From: Anaerolineae bacterium
Lineage (GTDB): Bacteria; Chloroflexota; Anaerolineae; DRVO01
DNA length: 64,000 nt
Direction of reading: 5' to 3'
Assembly (NCBI GenBank): GCA_013178015.1
Contig: JABLXR010000015.1
Coordinates: forward strand, 23,781-87,780
The notes below the pieces were generated by a model that saw only the letters and a program-made list of their open reading frames with translations, did no database searches and was not told where the DNA came from. The position numbers and the translations under genes are program-made. Of the stretch, positions 25,073-33,945 are shown one piece after another; within the stretch, counting starts at the first letter, position 1, and every line of letters begins with the position of its first letter.

Positions 25073-25899
25073 ATCACCACCTCTTCGCCCACCAGCCGCT
25101 TGCCGGTGAGCTCCATGAACACGTCCTCCAGGGTGACCGAACGATCGCCCACCGGGAGCTGCGCCTTGAGCCCGGCAGGCGTGTCCAGAGCCACGATGCG
25201 GCCCTCATCAATGATCGCCACCCGGTCGCAGAGGGTCTCAGCCTCGTTCATGTCGTGGGTGGTAAGCACCACCGTGGTATCGTGGGAGTCGCGCAGCTCC
25301 CGCACGAACTGCTGCACGTCCCGCTTGGACCGGGGATCGAGTCCGGTGGTGGGCTCGTCCAGCAGGAGCAGGACGGGCGACGTCAGGAAGGCCCGGGCAA
25401 TGGCCACCTTCTGCTGCATCCCCCGGGACATCTCATCCAGCGGGGAGTAGACCGACCGGCCCTCGATGCCCAGGCGCGCCAGGATGGCCACGATCTTCCG
25501 CCGAGCCTCTCCGCCGCTCAGACCGTACAACCGGGCGGCGTACATCAGGTTCTCCATGGGGGATAGCTTCTTGAAGAAGGCTGCCTCCACCGACACCCGG
25601 TTGATCATCCGCTTCACCGCCTCGCTTTCCCGGACCACGTCGTGGCCGAAGACGCGGATCGTCCCTCCGTCGGGAATGAGTAGAGTGGCCATCAGGCGCA
25701 CCAGGGTGGACTTCCCGCTCCCGTTGGGTCCCAGGACGCCGAAGATTTCGCCCCTATGGACGGTGAGGCTAACGTGATCCACCGCCATGACCCTCTTCTT
25801 CTTGGCGCCCGAGCGACGGAAGAAGGACGGCAGGGCCAGACGGCCGTTGCCGCCGAAGGCCTTGGCTACCTCGGTGATCTCCAACGCGGTCTCAGACAT
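25069..25899 (-). CDS. ABC exporter ATP-binding protein
   Basis: A 276-residue ATPase. It has Walker A GPNGSGKST, a Q-loop region NRVSVEAAFFKK, an ABC signature read as MSRGMQQKVAIARAF (a variant of LSGGQ), Walker B LLLLDEPTTGLDP and the H-loop TTHDMNEAE. A DrrA-like C-terminal extension follows. ATG 25899 has AGGAGA upstream. It is the first gene of the exporter operon, about 100 bases downstream of an intrinsic terminator preceded by a leader peptide, so read-through probably sets its level. Confidence 0.93.
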   Translation of the reverse strand: MSETALEITEVAKAFGGNGRLALPSFFRRSGAKKKRVMAVDHVSLTVHRGEIFGVLGPNGSGKSTLVRLMATLLIPDGGTIRVFGHDVVRESEAVKRMINRVSVEAAFFKKLSPMENLMYAARLYGLSGGEARRKIVAILARLGIEGRSVYSPLDEMSRGMQQKVAIARAFLTSPVLLLLDEPTTGLDPRSKRDVQQFVRELRDSHDTTVVLTTHDMNEAETLCDRVAIIDEGRIVALDTPAGLKAQLPVGDRSVTLEDVFMELTGKRLVGEEVVI

Positions 25900-25997
25900 T
25901 CGCGTCTCCTGCTAACCCGCAACTGAAAACGACGCGCGGCCGTCGCTACGTCGGCACTCTGACGAAGCTCACGGCCGCGGCTGCACCGCGATGGCAA

Positions 25998-26030
25998 ACA
26001 AAAAGGGCCGTGAGCTAGCGCCCACGGCCC
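25998..26030 (-). terminator. intrinsic terminator in the ABC exporter leader
   Basis: On the minus strand GGGCCGTGGGCG-CTAG-CTCACGGCCC forms a strong hairpin followed by CTTTTTGTTT. It lies between the leader peptide and the ABC genes. The sequence GCGGCCGTGAGC about 25 bases further down could pair with the hairpin's CTCACGGCC arm as an alternative structure, as attenuators require. Confidence 0.8.
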
Positions 26031-26045
26031 CGAAGTCAGCTCAAG

Positions 26046-26132
26046 TCACTGGGCGATGGGCGCACTACTCCCATGACGGGCCAAGCCGCCGGTCACACGC
26101 ATGTTGACCAGGGCGCTTCGGACTCGTGTCAT
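26046..26132 (-). CDS. 28-residue leader peptide of the ABC exporter operon
   Basis: A short frame with its own ribosome site (GGGAG, seven bases before the ATG, and GAGGAGG further up). The peptide opens MTRVRSALVNMRVTGGLARH and ends SSAPIAQ. It starts about 30 bases after the predicted transcript start and stops just before the terminator hairpin. Position and size are those of leader peptides whose translation decides whether the terminator forms. It has no run of one amino acid, so it does not look like a biosynthetic attenuator; sensing of ribosome stalling by a drug is more likely (inference). Confidence 0.6.
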   Translation of the reverse strand: MTRVRSALVNMRVTGGLARHGSSAPIAQ

Positions 26133-26167
26133 GTGTAGTCTCCCGACCTCCTCATCAAGCTGGCCGC

Positions 26168-26197
26168 ATTCTAATCGGGGTCGGCTCCGGTCGTCAA
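26168..26197 (-). promoter_or_regulatory. sigma70 promoter of the leader/ABC exporter operon
   Basis: On the minus strand TTGACG (26197-26192), an 18-base spacer and TAGAAT (26173-26168) form a near-consensus promoter. The start point would be near 26161, about 29 bases before the leader-peptide ATG. Confidence 0.8.
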
Positions 26198-26345
26198 ATC
26201 GCCCAGCACCTCGACCCTGGCAACCCAACCCCCTCACGATGCGAGGAGTGCCCGCGCCCACGCGCGAGCAGCACCTCGCGTCTCGGGACGCTCGCTCTCT
26301 ACGGGCACTGCCAACCGGCGCCCCCACGGGGCGTTAGGCTTTGCG

Positions 26346-26507
26346 TCAGCAGCCGGGCTCGCCGTAGTTGCCGCAGCAGGCACTGCCGGTGCGGACTCGA
26401 ATCCAGAGGTTCTTGGCCACCAGCCGCAGCTTGCGCCCCAACGGCATCGGCTGCTTCAGGTTCTCCCACGTCGCACTCACCGTCGGACGGTGCTGCCCAT
26501 CACACAT
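26346..26507 (-). CDS. small conserved protein with CCGNYGEPGC ending
   Basis: A 53-residue protein with a good ribosome site (GAGGTGG, five bases before the ATG at 26507). It is basic in the middle (RKLRLVAKNLWIRVR) and ends SACCGNYGEPGC. I recall short proteins with a CCGN-G-PGC end recurring in several bacterial phyla, so this is probably a real gene. The clustered cysteines suggest a metal site or redox centre. The function is unknown; it stands alone. Confidence 0.65.
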   Translation of the reverse strand: MCDGQHRPTVSATWENLKQPMPLGRKLRLVAKNLWIRVRTGSACCGNYGEPGC

Positions 26508-27091
26508 TCGACCACCTCGATCGGCCCCGCTGCCGCTCAACTGGCGGGGCCGGCGCCTCGCCGATTCTGGCGCCCAGCCGACCCACCCGTCAACCCCGGC
26601 GACCGATCCTCACGCGGTGCCTGGAAGGCGCGGCCACCTACACCGGCCATCGATACGCCGATCCTCAAGAGAGAGCCCACAACCCCGAGGAGTTCGCGCG
26701 CCCACGCGCGACAAGACCCCAACAGCACACCCCCCGTCTGGGCACCCCTTCCACCGCGAGACGCCGACGCCCCAAGCGAGCCCACATCCCCCGAGGAGTT
26801 CGCGCGCCCACGCGCGACAGCGCCGCAATAACACCCATGCCCGTCTGCCTGCCACGCCGGGACGCCGACGCCTCGGGCGCGAGCCCTGACCCGCCGAAGG
26901 CCCAGCCAAGCATCTCCAGCGCGCGGACTTGCCCCCGACCGACCTGTGGCCAGACCCTCTCGTTCTCAGCCCGAAGCTGCCACTCGACTTGTTCCGCACT
27001 GGAGCTGTCCACTATCATGGCTACACTGAAGCCCCGGCGAGAGCCCGGAAGGTAAGCCCCGGCGACCCCTCGCGTCACCGTTGGAGGAGAT
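26508..27091. other. gene-free spacer with two REP-like palindromes
   Basis: No gene is supported. Positions 26684-26711 and 26791-26819 are near-identical copies (107 bases apart) of the ccgaggagttcgcgcgccca repeat, each with a cccacgcgcg tail that can fold on itself. Another copy is at 26241-26269, between the small gene and the exporter promoter. The end of the spacer carries the presumed promoter of the bacillithiol operon. Confidence 0.6.
26989..27018 (+). promoter_or_regulatory. possible promoter of the MBL/bacillithiol operon
   Basis: TTGTTC (26989-26994), an 18-base spacer and TATCAT (27013-27018) lie about 75 bases before the first gene. Each box departs from consensus at two or three positions, so this is a moderate candidate. 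Confidence 0.4.
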
Positions 27092-27733
27092 ATGTTTGTG
27101 CAGCAATTCCGGACGGGCGGCGACCGCAACTTCGGCTACCTGGTCGCCGACGAGGACACGCAGCAAGCTGCCGTCATTGACGCGTCGTACTCCCCCGACT
27201 CCATCCTCGGCTTCGCCCACGACCGAGGCTACCGGATAGCCTACGCCTTCAGCACCCACGCTCACGGCGATCATACCAACGGCAACCCGGTCATAGAGGC
27301 CGCCATCGGCAGACCCGTTCTCCTCTACGGCCACCGGGACCCCGACACCGGTATCACCCTCACCGACGGCGCCAGGCTACCCCTAGGCAACCTGCAGATC
27401 CGAGTCATCCACACCCCCGGACACACCGAGGACTCCATGTGCCTCTACGTGGGCGATGCCGTCTTCACCGGCGACACCCTCTTCGTGGGCAAGGTAGGCG
27501 GGACCGACCTGGGCCAGGGTGCCCGCCAGCAGTACCACTCCCTGCACCAGAAGCTCATGACCCTCCCCGGCAGCACCACCATCTTCCCCGGCCACGACGT
27601 CGGCGTGTCACCCGTCTCCACCGTAGCCCACGAACGGGAGACCAACCCTTTCCTGGCCCAGCCGGACTTCGAATCTTTCGTGCTGCTGAAGGCAAACTGG
27701 TCGGCCTACAAGGCGGAGCACGGCATCAAGTGA
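27092..27733 (+). CDS. MBL-fold hydrolase, glyoxalase II / persulfide-dioxygenase-like
   Basis: A 213-residue metallo-beta-lactamase-fold protein. Metal ligands appear as [35 protein letters not shown] and IFPGHDVG. The [15 protein letters not shown] segment is closest to ETHE1-type persulfide dioxygenases and glyoxalase II, which act on low-molecular-weight thiol adducts. It opens an operon that makes bacillithiol, so a bacillithiol persulfide or S-acyl-bacillithiol is the likely substrate (inference). The ATG has GGAGGAGA upstream. The stop overlaps the next start (GTGA). Confidence 0.85.
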   Translation: MFVQQFRTGGDRNFGYLVADEDTQQAAVIDASYSPDSILGFAHDRGYRIAYAFSTHAHGDHTNGNPVIEAAIGRPVLLYGHRDPDTGITLTDGARLPLGNLQIRVIHTPGHTEDSMCLYVGDAVFTGDTLFVGKVGGTDLGQGARQQYHSLHQKLMTLPGSTTIFPGHDVGVSPVSTVAHERETNPFLAQPDFESFVLLKANWSAYKAEHGIK

Positions 27734-28533
27734 CCGCCTGGTACGAAGAGAGCTTCGGAAGCGAATACCTACGACTGTACGCCCATCGGGACTTGGCCGA
27801 GGCCTGCGCCAACATCCGGGCTATCGAAGCCCTTCTCTCCCCGCCCAAGGACGAGCCCCTGCTCGACCTCTGCTGCGGTGCGGGCCGCTACCTGGTGGCG
27901 CTTTGGAGGGCCGGCTTCCGGCGCTTGGTCGGCCTTGACCTCTCCGAGGATCTGCTCCAGGTGGCGGCCAAGGAGCTCCGGCGGGCGGGGGTCCCTCAGG
28001 TGTGCCTTGTCTCCGGGGAGGCTGTCGGGGATGATGCTCCGGACGCCGAGCGTGTGCTGCTGGTGCGGGAGGACATGCGCCGCATCCCCTACCGCGACAT
28101 CTTCGCCACCGTCATCTCCATCTTCACCTCCTTCGGTTACTTCGAGACGGACGAGGATAACCGGGCCGTCCTGGTGGCGGTGCAGCGGGCCCTGCGCCCC
28201 GAGGGCACCTTCCTCCTGGATTATCTGAACCGCGACCACGTGATCACCCACCTGGTGCCCGAGGACGAGCGGCTCCTCCCCGACTGCCGCGTCCACAACC
28301 ACCGGTGGATCACTGACGACGGACTGCGAGTGGAGAAGCTGGTCACGATGACGCCAGAGCGTGGGGAGCCCCGCCAGTTCCGGGAGTCGGTGCGCATGTA
28401 CTCCCAGCGGGAGATGCGGGAGATGCTGATCTCGGCCGGCTTCGCCGCCGTAAGGGCGTATGGGTCCCTGGCCGGCGAGCCCTATGGGCCCGATTCGCCC
28501 CGGCTGGTCCTGGTCGCCCAGGCTCGGAGTTGA
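27730..28533 (+). CDS. class I SAM-dependent methyltransferase
   Basis: A 267-residue methyltransferase with motif [16 protein letters not shown], the acidic [11 protein letters not shown] after strand 2 and the post-motif [17 protein letters not shown]. The type is common as a small-molecule methylase. It begins with GTG overlapping the MBL stop (GTGA), and bshC follows 13 bases after its stop, so it is translationally inside the bacillithiol operon. The substrate is unknown; a thiol or sugar modification is possible but not shown. Confidence 0.85.
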   Translation: MTAWYEESFGSEYLRLYAHRDLAEACANIRAIEALLSPPKDEPLLDLCCGAGRYLVALWRAGFRRLVGLDLSEDLLQVAAKELRRAGVPQVCLVSGEAVGDDAPDAERVLLVREDMRRIPYRDIFATVISIFTSFGYFETDEDNRAVLVAVQRALRPEGTFLLDYLNRDHVITHLVPEDERLLPDCRVHNHRWITDDGLRVEKLVTMTPERGEPRQFRESVRMYSQREMREMLISAGFAAVRAYGSLAGEPYGPDSPRLVLVAQARS

Positions 28534-28546
28534 GGGGAGCGAGAGC

Positions 28547-30163
28547 ATGGCCCGGAGCCAGACGAAGGTAGAGCTTCCCTGTTCGATCGAGTACGTTCCC
28601 GAGCGCGACCTGCCAGCGTCGGCGGGCAACCAGCTCTACCTCGACTACATCGCCGGCGCCCCGTCGGCACGTCGGTTCTATGGTCACGGTCCTCTGGACT
28701 TCACCGCCGCCCTCGCCGAGCGCCAGGCTGTCCCCTACCCGCGCGCCCGCCTGGCCCACCTTTTGGAGGCCTACAACGCCGGGCTAGGTGCGGCACCCGA
28801 GGCCCTGGCCGGGGCGCGCGACCTGGCAGATAGCGACACGTACTGCGTCATCGGGGGCTCTCAGGTCGGCTTCCTCGGCGGGCCGGTCTACACCACCTAC
28901 AAGATCGTGGCCATCATCCGCCTGGCGCGCCGCCTGGAGGAGAAGTTGGGCGTGCGCGTGGTGCCAGCGTTCTGGCTGGCCAGCGAGGACCACGACTTCC
29001 AGGAAGTGAACCACGTCTACTACCTCCAGCCCGACGGGGAAGTGGGCCGGGTGCGCTTCACCTGGAACGAGCAGGGCAAACCGATCTCCGCCCTCCCCCT
29101 GACTCCCGAGGCGCAGCGCGCCGCCAACCAGTACTTCGCTGCCCTTGAGCCAGGGCCACACCGGGATGAGACGCGAGCGCTCTTCGCCCCCCGGCCGGGC
29201 GAGACTTACACCTCCTGGCATGGCCGCGTATGGGCCGACCTCTTCTCGCCCCAAGGGCTGGTGTTGGTGCAGCCCGAAGTGCTCCGGCCGCTGGCGGGCG
29301 ACTTCTTCGGCCGGGCTCTTCAGCAGGCGGAGGCCATCGCGACGGCGCTGGCCCAGGTGGCGGGAGAGCTGCGGCAGTATGGCTACCAGCCTCAACTCAC
29401 TTCGGCCGATGCCGGACGGCTCTACCTGATAGATGAAAGGGGCCGCCGCCTGCGCGTGGACGATGCGCCCACTCACGTGGAGCGAGCTCGCCGCCAGCCC
29501 GAGCACTACTCCACCGACGCCGCCCTGCGACCCGTGTTCGCCGACGCCGTCCTGCCGGTGCTGGCGGACGTCCTTGGGGCAGGAGAGATCGCCTATCAAG
29601 GGATGCTCCAGCCGCTGCACGGGTTGTTCGACGTCCCCCAGCCGGTGCTTTTCCCCCGCCCTCACTATACGGTGGTAGGCCCCGAGGAGAGCCAGGCACT
29701 AGAGCGCTACGGTGTCACCGCCAGAGACATCCTTACGGCCCAGCTAGACCCAGCCGGGATCTTCCGTCGCGCGGCAGCCGATCACGACAGGGCCGAGTTC
29801 TATCGGGCCCGATCGGAGGTGAGGAAGGCGCTGGAGCCTCTGCGGGAGCGGGTGGAGCGCATTGACCCCAGCCTGGGTCGCACCTGGGAGGGCACCCTGG
29901 CGAAGGCGCTGCGAGCCGTGGACAAGCTGGAGGAGCGGGCCCAGCGAGCCCAGTTGAGCCAGTCCGGTAGAAGCAGGCAGGGGTTGCACGCCCTGCGCAA
30001 CGCCCTCCTACCCCGCGGCCGGCTCCAGGAGCGCATGCTACCTCTGCCTCACTTCCTGAACCGGCACGGCCGTCCCTTCCTCCAGCTCCTCTTCGACGCC
30101 GGCCAGCTCTGCCGGTTCGATCACTCCATTCTCACCTTGGAGGAGGCTGATGCCCGGGGTTGA
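28547..30163 (+). CDS. bshC: bacillithiol synthase BshC (putative cysteine-adding enzyme)
   Basis: A 538-residue protein of the normal BshC length. Recognisable are GPLDF near the N-terminus, CVIGGSQVGFLGGPVYTTYK, the signature FWLASEDHDFQEVNHVY, and a C-terminal coiled region (EVRKALEPLRERVERID). By family knowledge BshC joins cysteine to glucosaminyl-malate as the last step of bacillithiol synthesis in the cytoplasm. ATG 28547 has GAGGGGAG upstream. Its last 14 bases overlap the bshB1 start, so the genes are coupled. Confidence 0.93.
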   Translation: MARSQTKVELPCSIEYVPERDLPASAGNQLYLDYIAGAPSARRFYGHGPLDFTAALAERQAVPYPRARLAHLLEAYNAGLGAAPEALAGARDLADSDTYCVIGGSQVGFLGGPVYTTYKIVAIIRLARRLEEKLGVRVVPAFWLASEDHDFQEVNHVYYLQPDGEVGRVRFTWNEQGKPISALPLTPEAQRAANQYFAALEPGPHRDETRALFAPRPGETYTSWHGRVWADLFSPQGLVLVQPEVLRPLAGDFFGRALQQAEAIATALAQVAGELRQYGYQPQLTSADAGRLYLIDERGRRLRVDDAPTHVERARRQPEHYSTDAALRPVFADAVLPVLADVLGAGEIAYQGMLQPLHGLFDVPQPVLFPRPHYTVVGPEESQALERYGVTARDILTAQLDPAGIFRRAAADHDRAEFYRARSEVRKALEPLRERVERIDPSLGRTWEGTLAKALRAVDKLEERAQRAQLSQSGRSRQGLHALRNALLPRGRLQERMLPLPHFLNRHGRPFLQLLFDAGQLCRFDHSILTLEEADARG

Positions 30164-30866
30164 CCTGATGGCCTTCGGGGCTCATCCAGACGATATCGAG
30201 ATCTGCTGCGGCGGCACTCTCATCAAGCTGGCCCAGGCGGGCCACTCCGTGGTCATGGTGGACATGGTCCGCGGCGAGATGGGCACGCGAGGAACGGCCG
30301 AGACGCGCCTGGCCGAGGCAGAGGCCGCCCGCCGAATCATCGGCGCGGTGGCCAGAGAGAACTTGGCCCTCGAGGACGGGTTCCTCCAGCCCAGCAAGGA
30401 GGCCAAGCGCCGCGTGGCCGAGGTAGTCCGACGATACCGGCCCAGCATGGTCCTCGTCCCTTACTACCAGGGACGTCACCCCGATCACTACCACGCCAGC
30501 GATATCGCCTACGAGGGCGTGTTCCTCGCCGGGCTGGCCCGCTTCGAGACCGGGCAGGAGGCCTATCGCCCCTCCAGGCTCCTCTACTACATGACCCGAC
30601 AGGGTTTCGAACCCACTTTTGTGGTGGACATCAGCGCTCAGTTCGAGCGCAAGATGGAGGCCATCTACGCCTATGCTACCCAATTCCGCCCGGACGTCGG
30701 CGACTGGGGCCAGACCCGTCTCACTGCGCCCGGGTTTCGGACCTCGCTCGAGCACTGGATGGGCTACTATGGCTCCTTGATCGGCACCGCCTACGGTGAG
30801 GGCTTCCTCGTACGGGGCATCTTGGCAGTAGAGAGCCCCCTGGATCTCACCTTCGCCTCGTTCTGA
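30150..30866 (+). CDS. bshB1: bacillithiol biosynthesis deacetylase BshB1
   Basis: A 238-residue LmbE/PIG-L deacetylase. The zinc site is given by MAFGAHPDDIEICCGGTL and HPDHYHASD, with GEMGTRGTAETR between them. BshB1 removes the acetyl group from GlcNAc-malate. It overlaps bshC by 14 bases and lies 70 bases before bshA, so all three core steps are encoded together. Specificity for GlcNAc-malate is inferred from the neighbours and the close match to BshB1-type sequences. Confidence 0.92.
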   Translation: MPGVDLMAFGAHPDDIEICCGGTLIKLAQAGHSVVMVDMVRGEMGTRGTAETRLAEAEAARRIIGAVARENLALEDGFLQPSKEAKRRVAEVVRRYRPSMVLVPYYQGRHPDHYHASDIAYEGVFLAGLARFETGQEAYRPSRLLYYMTRQGFEPTFVVDISAQFERKMEAIYAYATQFRPDVGDWGQTRLTAPGFRTSLEHWMGYYGSLIGTAYGEGFLVRGILAVESPLDLTFASF

Positions 30867-30936
30867 GGGCCGGAGCCAACCCGACCACGTAGCGCGCCCG
30901 GCTAGCCGCCTTACCCACCGAAGCAAGGGAGGAAGT

Positions 30937-32070
30937 ATGCACATCGGGATAACCTGCTATCCCACCCACGGAGGCAGCGGCGTCGTCGCCACTGAGCTGG
31001 GCAAGTACTTGGCAGAGCGCGGCCACGAAGTCGCGTTCATCAGCTACTCAATGCCGCTGCGCCTTACCACGCTTCCGCCTCGGGTCAGCTTCCACGAAGT
31101 GGAGATAGTGGAATACCCTCTGCTCCAGAACTTCCCCTACAGCCTCGCGCTGGCGGCCAAGATGGTGGACGTAGCCCGGACCCGCAAACTGCAGATACTG
31201 CACGTTCACTACGCCATACCCTTTGCCGCCGCGGCCCAATTGGCGCGACGCGCTGCCCCCGATCTCAACCTGAGAGTGGTGACCACACTCCACGGTACCG
31301 ACGTCACTCTGGTGGGCAACAACCCCTCCTTCCGTCCCATTACTGCCTCCATCATAGACAACTCCGACGCCGTGACCGCCGTCTCCCACTTCTTGCGCGA
31401 AGAGACCTACCGCCAGTTCAAGGTGGAGAAGGAAATCCAGGTCATCTACAACTTCGTTGACCCGGAGCGCCACCAGCCACCCTCCCCCGCCTGCATCCCT
31501 ACGTGCGACCGTGCCCGCCAGGTGACCCTGATGCACATCTCCAATTTCCGCCCCGTGAAGCGCGTCGCCGATGTGATCCAGATCTTTGCTCGGGTGGCCG
31601 CTCGCCTGGATGCCAGGCTGATCCTCATCGGCGACGGGCCCGAGGCAGGGATGGCCCTGGAGCTGGCGCGGAGCCTGGGGGTGGGCGATCAGGTGGTGTT
31701 CGTGGGCGTGGTGGACGAGGTGGCGCCTCTCCTCTCGGTGGCGGATCTGTTCCTCCTGCCCAGCGAGACGGAGAGCTTCGGGCTGGTGGCCCTGGAAGCC
31801 ATGGCCAGCGGCGTTCCCGTGGTCGCCAGCGACGTGGGTGGATTGCCTGAGGTAGTCGAGCATGGGGTCTCCGGGTACCTTGCCCCGGTGGGCGACGTGG
31901 ACAAGATGGCCGAGTACGCCATCGACATCCTGTCCGACCGGGAGCGGCGGGCCAGATTCTGTCAGGCGGCTCGAGCCCAGGCACGCCGGTTCGACTACCG
32001 AGACATCGTTCCCCAGTACGAGGCCGTGTACGAGAGGGTCCTGGCCGAGGAGACGGTGTCACACGGCTGA
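30937..32070 (+). CDS. bshA: N-acetyl-alpha-D-glucosaminyl L-malate synthase BshA
   Basis: A 377-residue GT4 (GT-B fold) glycosyltransferase. The start [20 protein letters not shown] is the BshA signature, STLHGTD-like [12 protein letters not shown] and [11 protein letters not shown] follow, and the donor site has [19 protein letters not shown]. BshA transfers GlcNAc from UDP-GlcNAc to malate, the first step of bacillithiol synthesis. ATG 30937 has GGGAGGAAGT upstream. It ends the operon. Confidence 0.94.
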   Translation: MHIGITCYPTHGGSGVVATELGKYLAERGHEVAFISYSMPLRLTTLPPRVSFHEVEIVEYPLLQNFPYSLALAAKMVDVARTRKLQILHVHYAIPFAAAAQLARRAAPDLNLRVVTTLHGTDVTLVGNNPSFRPITASIIDNSDAVTAVSHFLREETYRQFKVEKEIQVIYNFVDPERHQPPSPACIPTCDRARQVTLMHISNFRPVKRVADVIQIFARVAARLDARLILIGDGPEAGMALELARSLGVGDQVVFVGVVDEVAPLLSVADLFLLPSETESFGLVALEAMASGVPVVASDVGGLPEVVEHGVSGYLAPVGDVDKMAEYAIDILSDRERRARFCQAARAQARRFDYRDIVPQYEAVYERVLAEETVSHG

Positions 32071-32185
32071 GCCCGTCGCGTGGACACGCACGGATCCCGC
32101 CCCTGCACAGATACAGGGTCGGCAAAAGGATGGCGGGTGGCTTCGGGCTAGCGCGACTCTGGGCAATCCTTAGCCTCTCTCGGTT

Positions 32186-32214
32186 TTGACCCCGCTGGAG
32201 CGCAAGGGTAGGAT
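32186..32214 (+). promoter_or_regulatory. sigma70 promoter of the hydroxyacid dehydrogenase gene
   Basis: TTGACC (32186-32191), a 17-base spacer and TAGGAT (32209-32214) lie about 70 bases before the start codon. Confidence 0.75.
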
Positions 32215-32221
32215 GATAGCA

Positions 32222-32246
32222 GCGCGGACGGCCTGGCCGTCCGCGC
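32222..32246 (+). promoter_or_regulatory. 11-bp perfect hairpin at the start of the 5' UTR
   Basis: gcgcggacggc-ctg-gccgtccgcgc folds into an 11-base-pair stem with a three-base loop right at the predicted transcript start. It has no U-run, so it is not an intrinsic terminator. It could stabilise the mRNA 5' end or be a protein-binding operator. Confidence 0.5.
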
Positions 32247-32282
32247 CTTCGCGAGCGATTGCACCTCGAGGGGAGGGTGACT

Positions 32283-33302
32283 ATGCCCGGCGGCACTGGA
32301 CGGTTCAGAGTAGTGGCTCAGGCCATGGACTGGGGCGGCCCGGAGGCAGAGAACGAAGCCCTGGCTGGCCTGGATGTGGACTTCGAGGTGAGGGACTTCG
32401 GCAACGACGAGGACGCGGTCATCCAGGCAGCTCGCGGCGCCCATGGCCTTATCCTCGGCTCCGGCTGGGCCACGCGCCGCGTCATCCACGCCCTGGCTCC
32501 GGACCTCAAGGTCATCTCTCGTTACGGTGTAGGCTACGACCGGGTGGATCTGCAGGCAGCCACCGACCACGGGGTCGTCGTGGCCAACGTGCGAACTGGC
32601 GGCGTCTTCAACCAAGAAATGTCCAACCACGCCATACTCCTGCTGCTCGCCTGTGCCAAGAAGCTCATGCCGCTCAACCGGATCGGGCACACCGCCAACT
32701 GGAGGGAGCGTACCCGCTATACCCGCCCCATGGTGCAGATCTACGATCAGGTGCTGGGCATCATCGGCCTGGGCGACATCGGCGCCATGACCGCCAGGAA
32801 GGCCCGTGCCTTTGACCTCACCGTCCTCGCCTACGACCCCTTCGCCACTCCGGAGAAGGCCGCCGAGTGTGGCGCCGAGTTGGTGGACCTGGACCAGCTG
32901 CTGCGCCAGTCCGACTTCGTGTCCATCCACTGCCCCCTCACCCCCGAGACGGAGAACCTGATCGGAGAGCGTGAGTTTGGCCTTATGAAGCCCACTGCCT
33001 ACCTGATCAACACCGCCCGTGGGCCCATCGTAAACGAGCCTGCTCTCATCAGGGCGCTCCAGGAAGGTCGCATTGCCGGGGCCGGGCTGGACGTCCTGGA
33101 GAAGGAGCCTCCGGACCCGGACAACCCCCTGCTCGGAATGGAGAACGTCATCATCACCCCTCACTGTGCTGGCATCTCCGACCGGGGCACTTTCAACGTG
33201 AAGAAGAAGGCGGCCGAGAACGTCGCCCGAGTGCTGACCGGCCGGTGGCCGGAATCGGTGGTCAATCCCGATGTGAAGCAGGTGCTGGGCCTGCAGCCGT
33301 AG
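32283..33302 (+). CDS. D-2-hydroxyacid dehydrogenase (phosphoglycerate dehydrogenase-like)
   Basis: A 339-residue NAD-dependent enzyme. It has an NAD Rossmann motif GIIGLGDIGAMTARKA (about 160-175), the catalytic Arg in NTARGPIVNEPAL, Glu in VLEKEPPDPDNPLL and His in VIITPHCAGIS. The isolated position makes a serine-biosynthesis role uncertain; glyoxylate/hydroxypyruvate or sugar-acid reduction is equally possible. There is no C-terminal ACT domain. ATG 32283 has GAGGGGAGGGT upstream, and the gene has its own promoter. Confidence 0.88.
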   Translation: MPGGTGRFRVVAQAMDWGGPEAENEALAGLDVDFEVRDFGNDEDAVIQAARGAHGLILGSGWATRRVIHALAPDLKVISRYGVGYDRVDLQAATDHGVVVANVRTGGVFNQEMSNHAILLLLACAKKLMPLNRIGHTANWRERTRYTRPMVQIYDQVLGIIGLGDIGAMTARKARAFDLTVLAYDPFATPEKAAECGAELVDLDQLLRQSDFVSIHCPLTPETENLIGEREFGLMKPTAYLINTARGPIVNEPALIRALQEGRIAGAGLDVLEKEPPDPDNPLLGMENVIITPHCAGISDRGTFNVKKKAAENVARVLTGRWPESVVNPDVKQVLGLQP

Positions 33303-33405
33303 AGGCACCCTTGTCCCAGGGGCGACCCCGGGTGCCGCCCCCGGGCCTGTGGCCGCAATGCGAACCCTCTAGAGTATCTAGCCTGCCAGACAGGAGCCAA
33401 CCGCC

Positions 33406-33945
33406 ATGCCCAGACCGGTGGTGATACACGATTACGACCCTTCCTGGCCCGCCATGTTCGAGCGCGAGAGGGCCCGAATCCAGGAGGCCCTGGCCGGACG
33501 AGGGGCCGTGGTTGAGCACGTGGGCAGCACCGCCGTGCCCGGGCTGGGAGCCAAACCCATCATCGACATCCTCATCGGGGTCGCGAACCTGCAGGAGGCG
33601 GATGGGTGCGTCCCTTGCCTGGTGGCGCTGGGCTACACCTACTTCCCGGAGCACGAGGCCGAGATTCCCGATCGCCGCTATCTGGATAGGCAGGGCGAGG
33701 ACGGCTCGTATCATGTGCACATGGTGGAGATCGGCGGGGATTTCTGGGAGCGTCACCTGCTTTTCCGGGACTACCTGCGCGCCCATCCCGAGGTAGCCGC
33801 GGAGTACGACCGGCTCAAGCGCGACCTGGCACAGCGGTACGGCACCGACCGCGAGGGCTACACCAACGCCAAGACCGATTTCGTCCGCGCCATCGAGGAG
33901 CGAGCCCGCCGCGACCGCCCGCGGGGATGTAGCCCCGCCCCCTGA
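33406..33945 (+). CDS. GrpB/UPF0157-family nucleotidyltransferase-fold protein
   Basis: A 179-residue protein with the GrpB signatures VIHDYDPSWPAMFERERARI, EHVGSTAVPGLGAKPIIDI and a C-terminal helix, RDYLRAHPEVAAEYDRLKRD. The GS-x-V-x-x-L-x-x-K-x-x-ID pattern is shared with pol-beta-like nucleotidyltransferases, but activity is not established. The last residues run into the repeat that begins at 33943, so the natural C-terminus may have been altered. Confidence 0.85.
   Translation: MPRPVVIHDYDPSWPAMFERERARIQEALAGRGAVVEHVGSTAVPGLGAKPIIDILIGVANLQEADGCVPCLVALGYTYFPEHEAEIPDRRYLDRQGEDGSYHVHMVEIGGDFWERHLLFRDYLRAHPEVAAEYDRLKRDLAQRYGTDREGYTNAKTDFVRAIEERARRDRPRGCSPAP

Noticed and set aside
26385..26415. 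A GGTGCGGACTCGAATCCAG string like a tRNA T arm
   Set aside because: No cloverleaf can be built around it, and it codes for the small CCGN protein on the other strand.
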